In this document: in pieces, positions 44,467 to 52,702 of the stretch | Layout of the letters: every line of letters begins with the position of its first letter | Position numbering within the stretch: position 1 is the stretch's first letter | Assembly: GCA_034112445.1 (NCBI GenBank) | Contig: JAWUVI010000014.1 | Span: forward strand, 62,001-126,000 | Source of the DNA: Pelagadaptatus sp034112445 | GTDB taxonomy: Bacteria; Pseudomonadota; Gammaproteobacteria; Pseudomonadales; Cellvibrionaceae | DNA: 64,000 nt | Reading direction: 5' to 3' | Program-made: the position numbers and the translations under genes | Notes under the pieces: model-generated | Told to the model about the DNA's origin: nothing | Seen by the model: the letters and a program-made list of their open reading frames with translations, nothing else | Database searches by the model: none

Positions 44467-45420
44467 TTACAAGCTGTTTTTCACAGCGGTAATTTCGGCT
44501 AAAACAGAAAGCGCAATTTCAGGCGGTGTCTTGCTGCCAATGGGTAACCCTACTGGACCGTGTAATTTATTTAAGGTGGCTTCATTAAATCCAAAATGCT
44601 CTTGTAGGCGTTGTTTACGATTGGCTGTGGTTTTATTTGAACCTAATGCTCCAATGTAAAAAGCTTTGGAGTTGAGAGCCGCTATCAGCGCGAGATCATC
44701 CAGTTTTAAATCGTGAGTTAAGGCCACTACAGCGGTACGCTGATCAATGCCTATTTTTGCAATGGCGTCATCAGGGTATTGCGTGTGGACTTGGACATCT
44801 TCAATGGACCAGTGTTGGTGGTATTCAGGACGAGGATCAATAATGTGAATTTTGTACTCTAAAGCCAATGCCATGTTGGCTAAGTATTCACTGGTTTGTC
44901 CTGCACCGATAACGATGAGTTGATGGCATGGACCAAAAATATTGATCCACTTCGTACCATGCTCGGCATCATCAAAAAATTGAGGGGTAGCTTGGTTGTT
45001 AACCGTTGCGGTAGTTACTGTGGCGGTGTCCAAATTAAGGGTTCTAGAGACAATCGTGCGGTTATGAATGACGCCAATGAGCTCTTCAACTTCTTCTAGA
45101 TTGGTTATTGGTTCTAAAATGAGTTTCATGGTGCCGCCGCAGGGCAAACCAAAACGTTGGCGCTCTGCATCCGTTTCACCGTAAAGCTGTATGCGGGGAG
45201 AGGTAACTGGATTTTCGCTGAGCTTGTGAATCAAATCGTCTTCGACGCAACCACCTGAAACTGAACCAAAAATCTGCGCGTTACTATTAATGGCCAGTAG
45301 CGCTCCCACCGGTCGCGGTGATGCGCCCCAGGTTTGAGCAACAGAAACTAGGGTGACTTTAAAGCCGTTAAGCAATGAGCTACGAATGCCATTCAGAACT
45401 TCAAGTTGGGTGCTGTGCAT
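44467..45420 (-). CDS. XdhC/CoxI-family molybdoenzyme maturation factor
   Basis: 317 residues. An N-terminal XdhC-CoxI domain (VTLVSVAQTWGASPRPVGALLA, GSVSGGCVEDDLI, RFGLPCGGTMKLILEP) is followed by a Rossmann domain (QLIVIGAGQTSEYLANMALAL, IHIIDPRPEY, ALTHDLKLDDLALIAALN, FYIGALGSNKTTANRKQRL). Family members bind molybdenum cofactor, help its sulfuration and insert it into xanthine-oxidase-type enzymes. Here it is the last gene of the IorAB-like operon. The conserved Cys residues (GGC, CGG) are present. Confidence 0.92.
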   Translation of the reverse strand: MHSTQLEVLNGIRSSLLNGFKVTLVSVAQTWGASPRPVGALLAINSNAQIFGSVSGGCVEDDLIHKLSENPVTSPRIQLYGETDAERQRFGLPCGGTMKLILEPITNLEEVEELIGVIHNRTIVSRTLNLDTATVTTATVNNQATPQFFDDAEHGTKWINIFGPCHQLIVIGAGQTSEYLANMALALEYKIHIIDPRPEYHQHWSIEDVQVHTQYPDDAIAKIGIDQRTAVVALTHDLKLDDLALIAALNSKAFYIGALGSNKTTANRKQRLQEHFGFNEATLNKLHGPVGLPIGSKTPPEIALSVLAEITAVKNSL

Positions 45421-45446
45421 TATTGTGAACCGGTATTACTTAAAGA

Positions 45447-45845
45447 TTAGTGGAATGGCATGGCTTGATTATTAGATAACTGAATGAATCCACGAATGAA
45501 TCGATAAATTACCCAAACGCCAACACCGACAACCATAAGAAAAGCGAGAGGAATTCCGATTACCGTGATGGTTAAAGCACCGGCTATCAGCAGCCACAGT
45601 AATGAATACCAAAACGTACGAATCTGCCAGCTGAAATGTGACTCTAAATAGGTTCCCTGCGTTTCTGCACGCTTAATGTAATTGAGAATAACCGCCAAAA
45701 TAGAAGGCCAGCCGGTAAGGAAGGCCGTCACAATAAACGCCGAGCTAATAACCCCAGTAATAGCACTGAATAAATGCAAACCATAAATCAGGTAGGTCAA
45801 CGACACTAAATTTGGGTTGGGTACGTTTATATTATTGTCGGTCAT
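45447..45845 (-). CDS. Small membrane protein, DUF4870-like
   Basis: 132 residues with hydrophobic segments at about 15-45 (LTYLIYGLHLFSAITGVI, FIVTAFLTG), 73-98 (TFWYSLLWLLIAGALTITVI) and 98-118. The centre ETQGTYLESHFSWQIRTFWY is the HxxWQxRTFW-type motif typical of this family of small membrane proteins. Function unknown. It sits between the molybdoenzyme subunit gene (7 bases upstream) and xdhC (26 bases downstream) and so shares their message. Confidence 0.75.
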   Translation of the reverse strand: MTDNNINVPNPNLVSLTYLIYGLHLFSAITGVISSAFIVTAFLTGWPSILAVILNYIKRAETQGTYLESHFSWQIRTFWYSLLWLLIAGALTITVIGIPLAFLMVVGVGVWVIYRFIRGFIQLSNNQAMPFH

Positions 45846-45852
45846 GTATCTC

Positions 45853-48099
45853 TCACACGTTGAAGTGTTTATTTAATGGCAGCTCTCTTATTCTTTGTCC
45901 GGTCGCAGCGAATATGGCATTGGCAATACTCGGTGCTACAGGTGGTACACCCGGTTCGCCAACTCCTGCAGGCAGTCTGTCACTGTCAATGATGTGCGTT
46001 TTAATAATTGGAGGCGTTTGATTGATGCGAGCTACAGGGTAATCATGGAAATTGGACTGTACGGTTTGGCCATCGACAAAATCTATTTGTCCCATTAAAG
46101 CCAAGCTCAACCCGAAAATTAAACCACCTTCAAGTTGCGCATGCACCCGATCTGGATTGACTACTGTGCCGCAATCAATCACACAGTGCATTTCGGTGAC
46201 TTTTAACGTGCCACTGATTACCTCAACTTTACAGGCAACAGCTACATAACTTAAAAAGCTGCGCAGGGCCGTTAAGCCCCAGCCTTGACCTTGAGGTAGC
46301 TTTTCTCCCCAAGCCATTTTTTCCGTTAGTGTAGTAATAACATTTTTGAAACGTTGAGTTTCGTACGGGAAGTCTGCAAAACTGCGGCCATAGTTACTGA
46401 ATTTTAAACCTTCGCTCGCAAACTCCAATTCGCGGTCAGGACCAATAAGCTCGAGCCAAAAATCTTTCGGGTCTTTGCCAGCGGCATGAGCCAATTCGTC
46501 GACAAAACTACCGACGCCAAATCCGAAAGGTATGTTGTATACCGATCTCAGCCAGCCTATACGGGCGTGAGTTTCTGCAGCATGGCGTTCTAATTGTAGG
46601 TTTGGAATATCAAAAGGAATGGTGCCAAAGGACATACCTAAATGGTTGTCACCTAGGGTTTCATTACCCCAGCTGAATGTTGAGCTGATCGTGGGTGCCG
46701 CCGCTCTAGCTAACCAAGCGGTCACTTGGCCTGTGTCGTCTAATCCGCCTTTAAAATATTGTGCTGAACAACTGTGGAAGTAATCGTGATGAATATCATC
46801 TTCACGCGACCACACCACTTGCACTGGTTTGTCCATGTGTTTGGCTAAAGTAGCGGCCTCTACGGAAAAATCCGGTTTTGATTTACGTCCAAAACCACCT
46901 CCCAGTAGGGTGACATGCACGATAACTTGATCAGTCGTTAGACCAAAAGCTTCAGCTACGGTTTGCTGGGTTCTCTGGGGCGTTTGGGTGCATGCCCAGA
47001 TTTCACAAATACCATCGTGCCAATGGGCGGTTGCCATGGGTGGTTCCATGGAGGCATGAGCCAAATAGGGCGTGCGGTAAGTCGCCTCAATCGTTTTGTT
47101 GGCGGCTTTGAGTCCTGCATCAGTGTCACCACGTTGGCGAAATATTTCACCAGCTTGATTGGTGACGGTGTCACTCAGTTGATCTAAATAAGTTTCAGAG
47201 TTGTGAGTTGAGTGCTCGTTGGCTTGCCATTGTACGTTTAAGGCTTGGCGGCCTTTGATGGCGCTGAAGGTATTGGTCGCAATAACGGCTACACCTTCGA
47301 TGGCATTAAACATGGCGGGTAGAGGCTTGCCTTTAATCTCAATAACCTCAACCACCCCTTTAGTTTGCTTAGCGGCACTGGCATTGTATTGACTGAACTT
47401 GCCATCGAGTACGGGAGTGCGCTCGATGCTGGCATACAGCATCTCAGGTAGGCTCACATCAATGCCGTAGATAGTGTTACCGACGGTCATGTCGTGCAAA
47501 TCAACAATAGGAATGTTCTTACCAATGTAGCTAAAATCACTAGAGTTTTTTAACGACAGGCTGGATAAATCAGGAAGTGGAATTTTTCCAGCGGTTGCTG
47601 CCAATTCTCCAAAACCTAAGGTTTTACCTGAGTCGTGGTATACCGCATGGTTTTTAGCATGGCATTCACTCACGGAAACATTCCATTGTTTTGCTGCGGC
47701 ATGTTCCAGTAGGTGTTTTGCGGATGCACCCATCTGCCGCATTATGTGATAAAAGTCTCTAACAGATCTTGATCCATCGGTGTTTTGGCTACCGTAATCG
47801 ACATTCGCTAAGCCTTGAATAACCTTAACTTGTTGCCAGTCAGCCTCCATTTCATCCGCTACGACTTGGGGCAAACTGGTACGTATACCGGTGCCCATTT
47901 CCGAACGGTGAGTAACTATATCGACTCTCCCGTTATCATTAATGCTGACAAATAAACACAGTGTGTGGCCTTCTGATGTGGCCAAAACATCGGCGGCTGA
48001 TGCGTTAAGGGGCACGGTTCCCATGAGCATTAACCCGCTTGTAGAAAGTCCGGTTAGTTGTAAAAATTTACGCCGAGAAAGCTGATTAATAGTATTCAT
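45853..48099 (-). CDS. Molybdenum hydroxylase large subunit (isoquinoline 1-oxidoreductase beta type)
   Basis: 748 residues. The N-terminus, NQLSRRKFLQLTGLSTSGLM, is a Tat-like twin-Arg signal, so the folded enzyme is probably exported to the periplasm. Molybdopterin-binding features are present: LLGGGFGRKSKPDF, VQVVWSREDDIHHDYFH, GWLRSVYNIPFGFGVGSFVDE and, near the end, GVGEPGVPPVAP with the catalytic-type Glu of the family. It hydroxylates aromatic N-heterocycles or oxidises aldehydes; the actual substrate is not predictable. It overlaps the small subunit gene by 4 bases. Confidence 0.92.
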   Translation of the reverse strand: MNTINQLSRRKFLQLTGLSTSGLMLMGTVPLNASAADVLATSEGHTLCLFVSINDNGRVDIVTHRSEMGTGIRTSLPQVVADEMEADWQQVKVIQGLANVDYGSQNTDGSRSVRDFYHIMRQMGASAKHLLEHAAAKQWNVSVSECHAKNHAVYHDSGKTLGFGELAATAGKIPLPDLSSLSLKNSSDFSYIGKNIPIVDLHDMTVGNTIYGIDVSLPEMLYASIERTPVLDGKFSQYNASAAKQTKGVVEVIEIKGKPLPAMFNAIEGVAVIATNTFSAIKGRQALNVQWQANEHSTHNSETYLDQLSDTVTNQAGEIFRQRGDTDAGLKAANKTIEATYRTPYLAHASMEPPMATAHWHDGICEIWACTQTPQRTQQTVAEAFGLTTDQVIVHVTLLGGGFGRKSKPDFSVEAATLAKHMDKPVQVVWSREDDIHHDYFHSCSAQYFKGGLDDTGQVTAWLARAAAPTISSTFSWGNETLGDNHLGMSFGTIPFDIPNLQLERHAAETHARIGWLRSVYNIPFGFGVGSFVDELAHAAGKDPKDFWLELIGPDRELEFASEGLKFSNYGRSFADFPYETQRFKNVITTLTEKMAWGEKLPQGQGWGLTALRSFLSYVAVACKVEVISGTLKVTEMHCVIDCGTVVNPDRVHAQLEGGLIFGLSLALMGQIDFVDGQTVQSNFHDYPVARINQTPPIIKTHIIDSDRLPAGVGEPGVPPVAPSIANAIFAATGQRIRELPLNKHFNV

Positions 48100-48575
48100 T
48101 TACTTGCCTCCATTGCATCGACAAAGAGTTCGTTGCCCGCTTGTTTTATGGCTGCGCGGATACGAGGATAGGTGCCGCAACGACAGATATTACCTTCCAT
48201 AGCGTTATTAATATTGGTGTCGGTGAGTTCAGGCTTGTTACTTAAAAACGCTGACGCATTCATTATTTGCCCTGATTGACAATATCCGCATTGGGGCACG
48301 TTATGATCACGCCATGCTTTTTGCACTGGGTGAGTTCCATCGGCAGATAATCCTTCAATGGTGGTTATTTCAGCGCCTACGGCAGCCGATACAGGCAGTT
48401 GGCATGATCGCATGGCTTGGCCATCGAAATGAATCGTGCAGGCGCCGCATAGACCCTTGCCGCAACCAAATTTGGTGCCTTTCAGATCCAGAAAATCACG
48501 TAACACCCAAAGTAATGGCGTATCGGCATCGACATCGACGTTGAATTCTTCTTTATTGATCATGAGCTTATACAT
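48096..48575 (-). CDS. Molybdenum hydroxylase [2Fe-2S] small subunit (IorA-like)
   Basis: 159 residues from the ATG complementary to 48573-48575 (a TTG at 48617 is the alternative). The plant-type [2Fe-2S] site is KFGCGKGLCGACTIHFDG with the fourth Cys in RSCQLP. The second cluster is CGYCQSGQIMNA plus NICRCGTYPRI. It passes electrons from the molybdenum site to an acceptor, in this family often a periplasmic cytochrome, not found here. Overlaps the large subunit gene. Confidence 0.93.
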   Translation of the reverse strand: MYKLMINKEEFNVDVDADTPLLWVLRDFLDLKGTKFGCGKGLCGACTIHFDGQAMRSCQLPVSAAVGAEITTIEGLSADGTHPVQKAWRDHNVPQCGYCQSGQIMNASAFLSNKPELTDTNINNAMEGNICRCGTYPRIRAAIKQAGNELFVDAMEASK

Positions 48576-48703
48576 AAAAGTACCCGGGGTAGGTGATCGT
48601 AGTGTGAAGTTACGCAATTAAGGTTTCATACTAATTAAATATTAATCATACTGACAGCGACAAATAGGTATTTACTTGAATAACTAATTTAATTGAGGTG
48701 TGT

Positions 48704-49609
48704 ATGACGGGCTTTACAGCAGCTGATGTTCCTGATCAATCAGGTAAAACAATTTTTATTACCGGAGCAAATACCGGGTTGGGTTTTGAAGCAGCCAAAG
48801 TGTTGGCAGGAAAAAACGCTCGAGTTTTGATTGGTTGCCGTTCGCGGGTTAAAGCTGAAGCCGCCAAAGCGGCCATTCTAGCCGAACACACCAGCGCTGA
48901 TGTTGGCATTGTAGAATTGGACTTGTCGAGTTTAGAGTCGATAAAAAGTGCGGCAGCCATAGTCAACCAAGAAAGCCAGTTAGACGTGTTGATCAATAAT
49001 GCAGGGATTATGGTGCCACCACGCGAATTAACCAAAGATGGTTTTGAATCGCAATTTGGTGTTAATCACCTAGGACCTTTTGCTTTAACCAGTTTGTTGT
49101 TGGATAAGTTGGAAGCAACTCCGGGCGCTCGAGTTATTAGCACAGCCAGTATTGCGCATAAACGTGGTCGGATTAACTTTGACGACATCAATGCTGAGCA
49201 AAGCTACAGCGCTATTGAGCGTTATGCCATGAGTAAAATAGCCAACTTGTATTTTGGTTATGAATTACAGCGTCGCTTGAGTGCCGCGGGTAAAAAAACG
49301 ATTTCGGTTGTGGCTCACCCAGGTGTGGCCGATACAGAGTTACCGCGTTATTTGCCAAAGCCCGTTAGATGGATGATGCCTTTGTTTAGGCCTTTATTTA
49401 ACTCTCAAGCAGAAGGTTCATGGCCAACACTGTGTGCCGCGACTAAAACCGATGTTCAAGGAGGAGAGTATTACGGCCCTATGGGACGTCGAGAAATTTC
49501 TGGGCCTGCTATTAAAGTTGAGTCAAATCGACGCAGCCACGATCTAGACGTAGCCAAAAGATTGTGGGATTTGTCGATAGAGATGACAGGCGTTACCCCT
49601 AATATCTAA
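48704..49609 (+). CDS. Short-chain dehydrogenase/reductase (retinol dehydrogenase-like)
   Basis: 301 residues from the ATG at 48704, with GAGG upstream. The NAD(P) motif is TGANTGLGFEAAKVLAGK, the structural motif NNAGIM, and the active site Ser/Tyr/Lys is in STASIAHKRG and YAMSKIAN. Arg in CRSR after beta2 suggests NADPH. The C-terminal segment VAHPGVADTEL is typical of the retinol-dehydrogenase-like group. Substrate unknown. It diverges from the IorA-like gene and could use products of it. Confidence 0.9.
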   Translation: MTGFTAADVPDQSGKTIFITGANTGLGFEAAKVLAGKNARVLIGCRSRVKAEAAKAAILAEHTSADVGIVELDLSSLESIKSAAAIVNQESQLDVLINNAGIMVPPRELTKDGFESQFGVNHLGPFALTSLLLDKLEATPGARVISTASIAHKRGRINFDDINAEQSYSAIERYAMSKIANLYFGYELQRRLSAAGKKTISVVAHPGVADTELPRYLPKPVRWMMPLFRPLFNSQAEGSWPTLCAATKTDVQGGEYYGPMGRREISGPAIKVESNRRSHDLDVAKRLWDLSIEMTGVTPNI

Positions 49610-49617
49610 GGGTGGTT

Positions 49618-50049
49618 TTACTCGTCATCGTATTGATCTGTGTAGCCCTCAATGATTTGCGTTTCATTGAAGGGTTCTTCCGTGTCGGCACTGTTTGTGT
49701 CTTCGGCCTCTGGCTCGTCCTCATGTGGAACGTCTTCCAATTTATCTTTAGCATCGTCAAAGAAATGCTCTATGGTAAATTCACACGATATTTCGTTCGC
49801 ACCAACCTCGCAATAATAAGAATAGTTACTGATCGCTTCGGGATGCTCCCATACATCAAAACTGATCTGTAAGACATTATTGCAATCCTTGCATGCCGTA
49901 TTTATCTGGGAGATATAGCGAATATAGTCATCCTCCTCAGATGCAGGACTTGTATCTTCATCAAAGGAAAGCGTCTGAGCTTCGATGGTATGCGGCTTGT
50001 TACAGCAACTGCAAATAAAGCTTACATAACCACTAATGGTAACGTTCAT
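49618..50049 (-). CDS. Acidic Cys-pair protein downstream of feoB (unknown)
   Basis: 143 residues; no family recognised. A possible zinc-ribbon is made of CSCC (13-16) and CKDC (53-56) about 38 residues apart, with later single Cys residues (YYCEVG, SCEF). The last ~40 residues are very acidic (EDEPEAEDTNSADTEE). No signal peptide or membrane helix. A clear ribosome site (AGGA eight bases before ATG) and the 28-base gap after feoB make it a likely third gene of the feo operon. It is not FeoC, which is a ~80-residue winged-helix protein. Confidence 0.7.
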   Translation of the reverse strand: MNVTISGYVSFICSCCNKPHTIEAQTLSFDEDTSPASEEDDYIRYISQINTACKDCNNVLQISFDVWEHPEAISNYSYYCEVGANEISCEFTIEHFFDDAKDKLEDVPHEDEPEAEDTNSADTEEPFNETQIIEGYTDQYDDE

Positions 50050-50077
50050 GAGCTAATTCCTAAAATTCTAATTTTGA

Positions 50078-52165
50078 TTAAGAAATATTAATGGCAGGGA
50101 TTTGATCGGCGTACTGTTTTTTCACTCGGCTAATGATTAATTGGTAGGCTGCAACTAACACAAGTGTTGAGCCGACTAACCAGCCTAAGCTGTAGACAGG
50201 CGTTGAAAATACGCTGCTCATTTGCCAAAGATTACTGGCCAGCCAGTAAGACAGTAGCAAGCTCCACATTACCGAGAATTGTAACCAACCGCTGCCAGCC
50301 TCTTTCTGCATTACCCCAATTGTCGCTACACATGGGGCGTAAAGCAGGATAAAGACTAGGTAACAAAAGGCCGCCCAAGCCGATGGAAACAGAGAGCTCA
50401 TGGTGGTGTAACTGTCGGCGCTAACACCTTGAGATTCAGCGGCGGCGTCAACGTTGGACAGATCGCCGGTGTTTATACCCAGAGGGTCGGTAAGCGTGTC
50501 ACGTAACCCAGAGGCGTTGTCAGAAATACTCGTAAGGGCTATACCGAAATCGCCGATAAAATCAGGAACTGGATTGTTGTCTTCAACTGGAGCCGCGGGG
50601 TTGTAGAGAGTATCTAAGGTACCGACTACCACTTCTTTAGCAAACAAACCCGTGAAAAGTCCTACGGTAGCAGGCCAATTGTTAGCACCAACTCCGATGG
50701 GTTCAAAAAGCGGCGTTAAGCTTTTCCCTATGTAGGCTAAAACAGATTTATCGTTGTCTTTGTTACCCCAGCTGCCATCGGTGCCGACGGATGAAATAAT
50801 CGATAACACTAATACCACGGCTAAGATACTTTTACCGGCGCGGAATATAAATGAATAGAGGCGCTGCCATGTTTGAATCAATACATTGCGGATAAGCGGC
50901 ATGTGGTATGCGGGCATTTCACTGATACAGTGATTATTGTCTTCGCTAAAAAGCGATTTACGCAGTAGCCAAGCGGAAAAAATGGCAACCGAAATACCCA
51001 ATACATAGAGTGCGAAAATTGCATTCTGAGCTTGATTGGGAAATAGGGCCGTACCGACAAAGACATAAACGGATAAGCGAGCACCACAAGACATAAACGG
51101 CGCAATAAAAATCGTGGTTAAGCGGGCGCTGGGTCGGTTAAGTGCACGCGATGCCATAACCGATGGAACATTACAGCCAAAACCGACAATCAAGGGTATA
51201 AAGACTTGACCGGGAAGACCGATGCGAGACATTAAACCATCAATCACAAAGGCGGCACGGGATAAATAGCCTGAATCTTCTAGTGCGGACATGCACAAAT
51301 ATAAGCATCCGATCACGGGTATAAAGGTACACACCAGTTGTACACCGCCACCTAAGCCGTCAGACAATATGGTCGTTAACCACTCAGGACTGTTTAATAC
51401 AGTTAATGCCCAGCGACTGCCATCGACCACCCAGCTACCGAGCCAGATATCAAAGAAATCAATAAACACCGCGCCGACGTTGACTGAAATAGAGAACAAT
51501 AGGTACATCACTAGCAAGAACCCAGGAAAAGCTAGGGCGGGGTGCAATAACCAGTTGTCTATGCGATCGGTAATAGTGACATTGCCTGGATTGATAACGG
51601 CTTTTTCTAGTAGGTCGTCAATATTGAGATCGGCGGATTCGGTTTGCTTGGCAAGTAGTTGTTCGCGATCAAATGATAAGTCGTCTTCTAAGGCTGATTT
51701 AAGTTGGCCAATGCCTTCACCCGTCGAAGCAGAAATGCCGATGCAAGACGAACCAACCATTTGTGCAATGACCTTTAAATCAATTTCTATATCGTTACTG
51801 CGGGCTGCATCAAGCATATTGATGACAATCATCATGGGAGCTTTAAGCTCTCGCAGTTGATGAATAAGTTGCAGCTGGCGGGGTAGTTGAGTGGCATCGA
51901 GGACGACGAGGACTAAGTCGGCTTTTTGCGAAGATAAATAATCGTGGGCGACTTTGGCGTCAAGACTGACGGCCAAATCATTCAAACCATAAATACCAGG
52001 AAGATCGACCAGTGTAATTGTTTGGTGTGCAAGCAACAGTTGACCGTCTTTGCGTTCAACGGTAACGCCAGGCCAATTGCCGGTGCGCTGGCGGGTGCCG
52101 GTAAGGCGGTTGAAAAGTGTTGTTTTCCCGCAGTTTGGAGAACCAATAATGGCAACTTCTTTCAC
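50078..52165 (-). CDS. feoB: Ferrous iron transporter FeoB
   Basis: 695 residues, a little shorter than E. coli FeoB (773). The cytoplasmic GTPase domain comes first: G1 GSPNCGKTTLFNRLTG, G3 DLPG, G4 NMLD, with VTVERKDGQ as switch I. The membrane core includes VIGCLYLCMSALEDSGYLSR and VGFGCNVPSVMASRAL (the Cys-containing conserved helix), and a second Gate motif FVYLV-like near the end with YAPCVATIGVM. Start is GTG at 52165. It imports Fe2+ across the inner membrane in low-oxygen or iron-poor conditions. It follows feoA after 104 bases. Confidence 0.95.
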   Translation of the reverse strand: MKEVAIIGSPNCGKTTLFNRLTGTRQRTGNWPGVTVERKDGQLLLAHQTITLVDLPGIYGLNDLAVSLDAKVAHDYLSSQKADLVLVVLDATQLPRQLQLIHQLRELKAPMMIVINMLDAARSNDIEIDLKVIAQMVGSSCIGISASTGEGIGQLKSALEDDLSFDREQLLAKQTESADLNIDDLLEKAVINPGNVTITDRIDNWLLHPALAFPGFLLVMYLLFSISVNVGAVFIDFFDIWLGSWVVDGSRWALTVLNSPEWLTTILSDGLGGGVQLVCTFIPVIGCLYLCMSALEDSGYLSRAAFVIDGLMSRIGLPGQVFIPLIVGFGCNVPSVMASRALNRPSARLTTIFIAPFMSCGARLSVYVFVGTALFPNQAQNAIFALYVLGISVAIFSAWLLRKSLFSEDNNHCISEMPAYHMPLIRNVLIQTWQRLYSFIFRAGKSILAVVLVLSIISSVGTDGSWGNKDNDKSVLAYIGKSLTPLFEPIGVGANNWPATVGLFTGLFAKEVVVGTLDTLYNPAAPVEDNNPVPDFIGDFGIALTSISDNASGLRDTLTDPLGINTGDLSNVDAAAESQGVSADSYTTMSSLFPSAWAAFCYLVFILLYAPCVATIGVMQKEAGSGWLQFSVMWSLLLSYWLASNLWQMSSVFSTPVYSLGWLVGSTLVLVAAYQLIISRVKKQYADQIPAINIS

Positions 52166-52269
52166 AAATAATCTTCTTTTTTAATAAATAGAAATGACGT
52201 TAATAGCTATCGATAACGTCAGTCATTAGAAATAATTTCAGTAACTAGAAAATGGGTGCAAAAGAAACG

Positions 52270-52509
52270 TTATTGCAGTGATACCGCAATACCTTCAGCA
52301 TCGCTTTTTCGCATGGCATAGAGGGTGCCGAGCACTTTGACTTGCAAGGGGCCTTTGCCGGGAGCTTTGCGCAAAATCTCTATAGCAGAGCCTGGTTTAA
52401 TACCAAGATTCAGACACAGTTGCTGAAACGATGGCAGATCATTTATAAACGATTGTACAAGGCCGGTTTGACCAATATGTAGTTGGCTCAGAGGGAGTGT
52501 GTTGCTCAT
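52270..52509 (-). CDS. feoA: Ferrous iron transport protein FeoA
   Basis: 79 residues with an SH3-like fold: LSQLHIGQTGLVQSF, LCLNLGIKPGSAIEIL, GPLQVKVLGTLYAMRKSDAE. Small cytoplasmic partner of FeoB. A Fur-box-like palindrome lies 38-50 bases upstream of the ATG. Confidence 0.94.
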   Translation of the reverse strand: MSNTLPLSQLHIGQTGLVQSFINDLPSFQQLCLNLGIKPGSAIEILRKAPGKGPLQVKVLGTLYAMRKSDAEGIAVSLQ

Positions 52510-52546
52510 TGTCTCGGTAACCTCGTTTGTGAATCTCTTTGATGTC

Positions 52547-52559
52547 GATAATCATTATC
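52547..52559. promoter_or_regulatory. Fur-box-like site
   Basis: GATAAT-C-ATTATC, a perfect 6-1-6 inverted repeat matching two of the three hexamers of the classic Fur box (GATAATGATAATCATTATC). It sits between feoA (-) and the opp operon (+), so it could control feo and possibly opp. Confidence 0.75.
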
Positions 52560-52702
52560 AATTGCGTCTAGTTTACCCCTTAACGGCAGGTTCTTTCCAC
52601 TCATCAAAGCGAAAAGTAAGCGCATTTATGACTATTTTTGGGTATGTTTATGTCTTGGGGGGCATTTGTGCCGATATTTATCTTTCTAGTAAGACTATTT
52701 TC

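Noticed and set aside
49612..49872. 86-codon plus-strand frame after the dehydrogenase gene
   Set aside because: It is the antisense of the acidic Cys-pair protein, which has a much better start and position in the feo operon.
51291..51860. 189-codon open frame on the plus strand
   Set aside because: It is antisense to the FeoB GTPase and membrane region, has no ribosome site, and its protein shows no recognisable pattern; FeoB is complete on the other strand.
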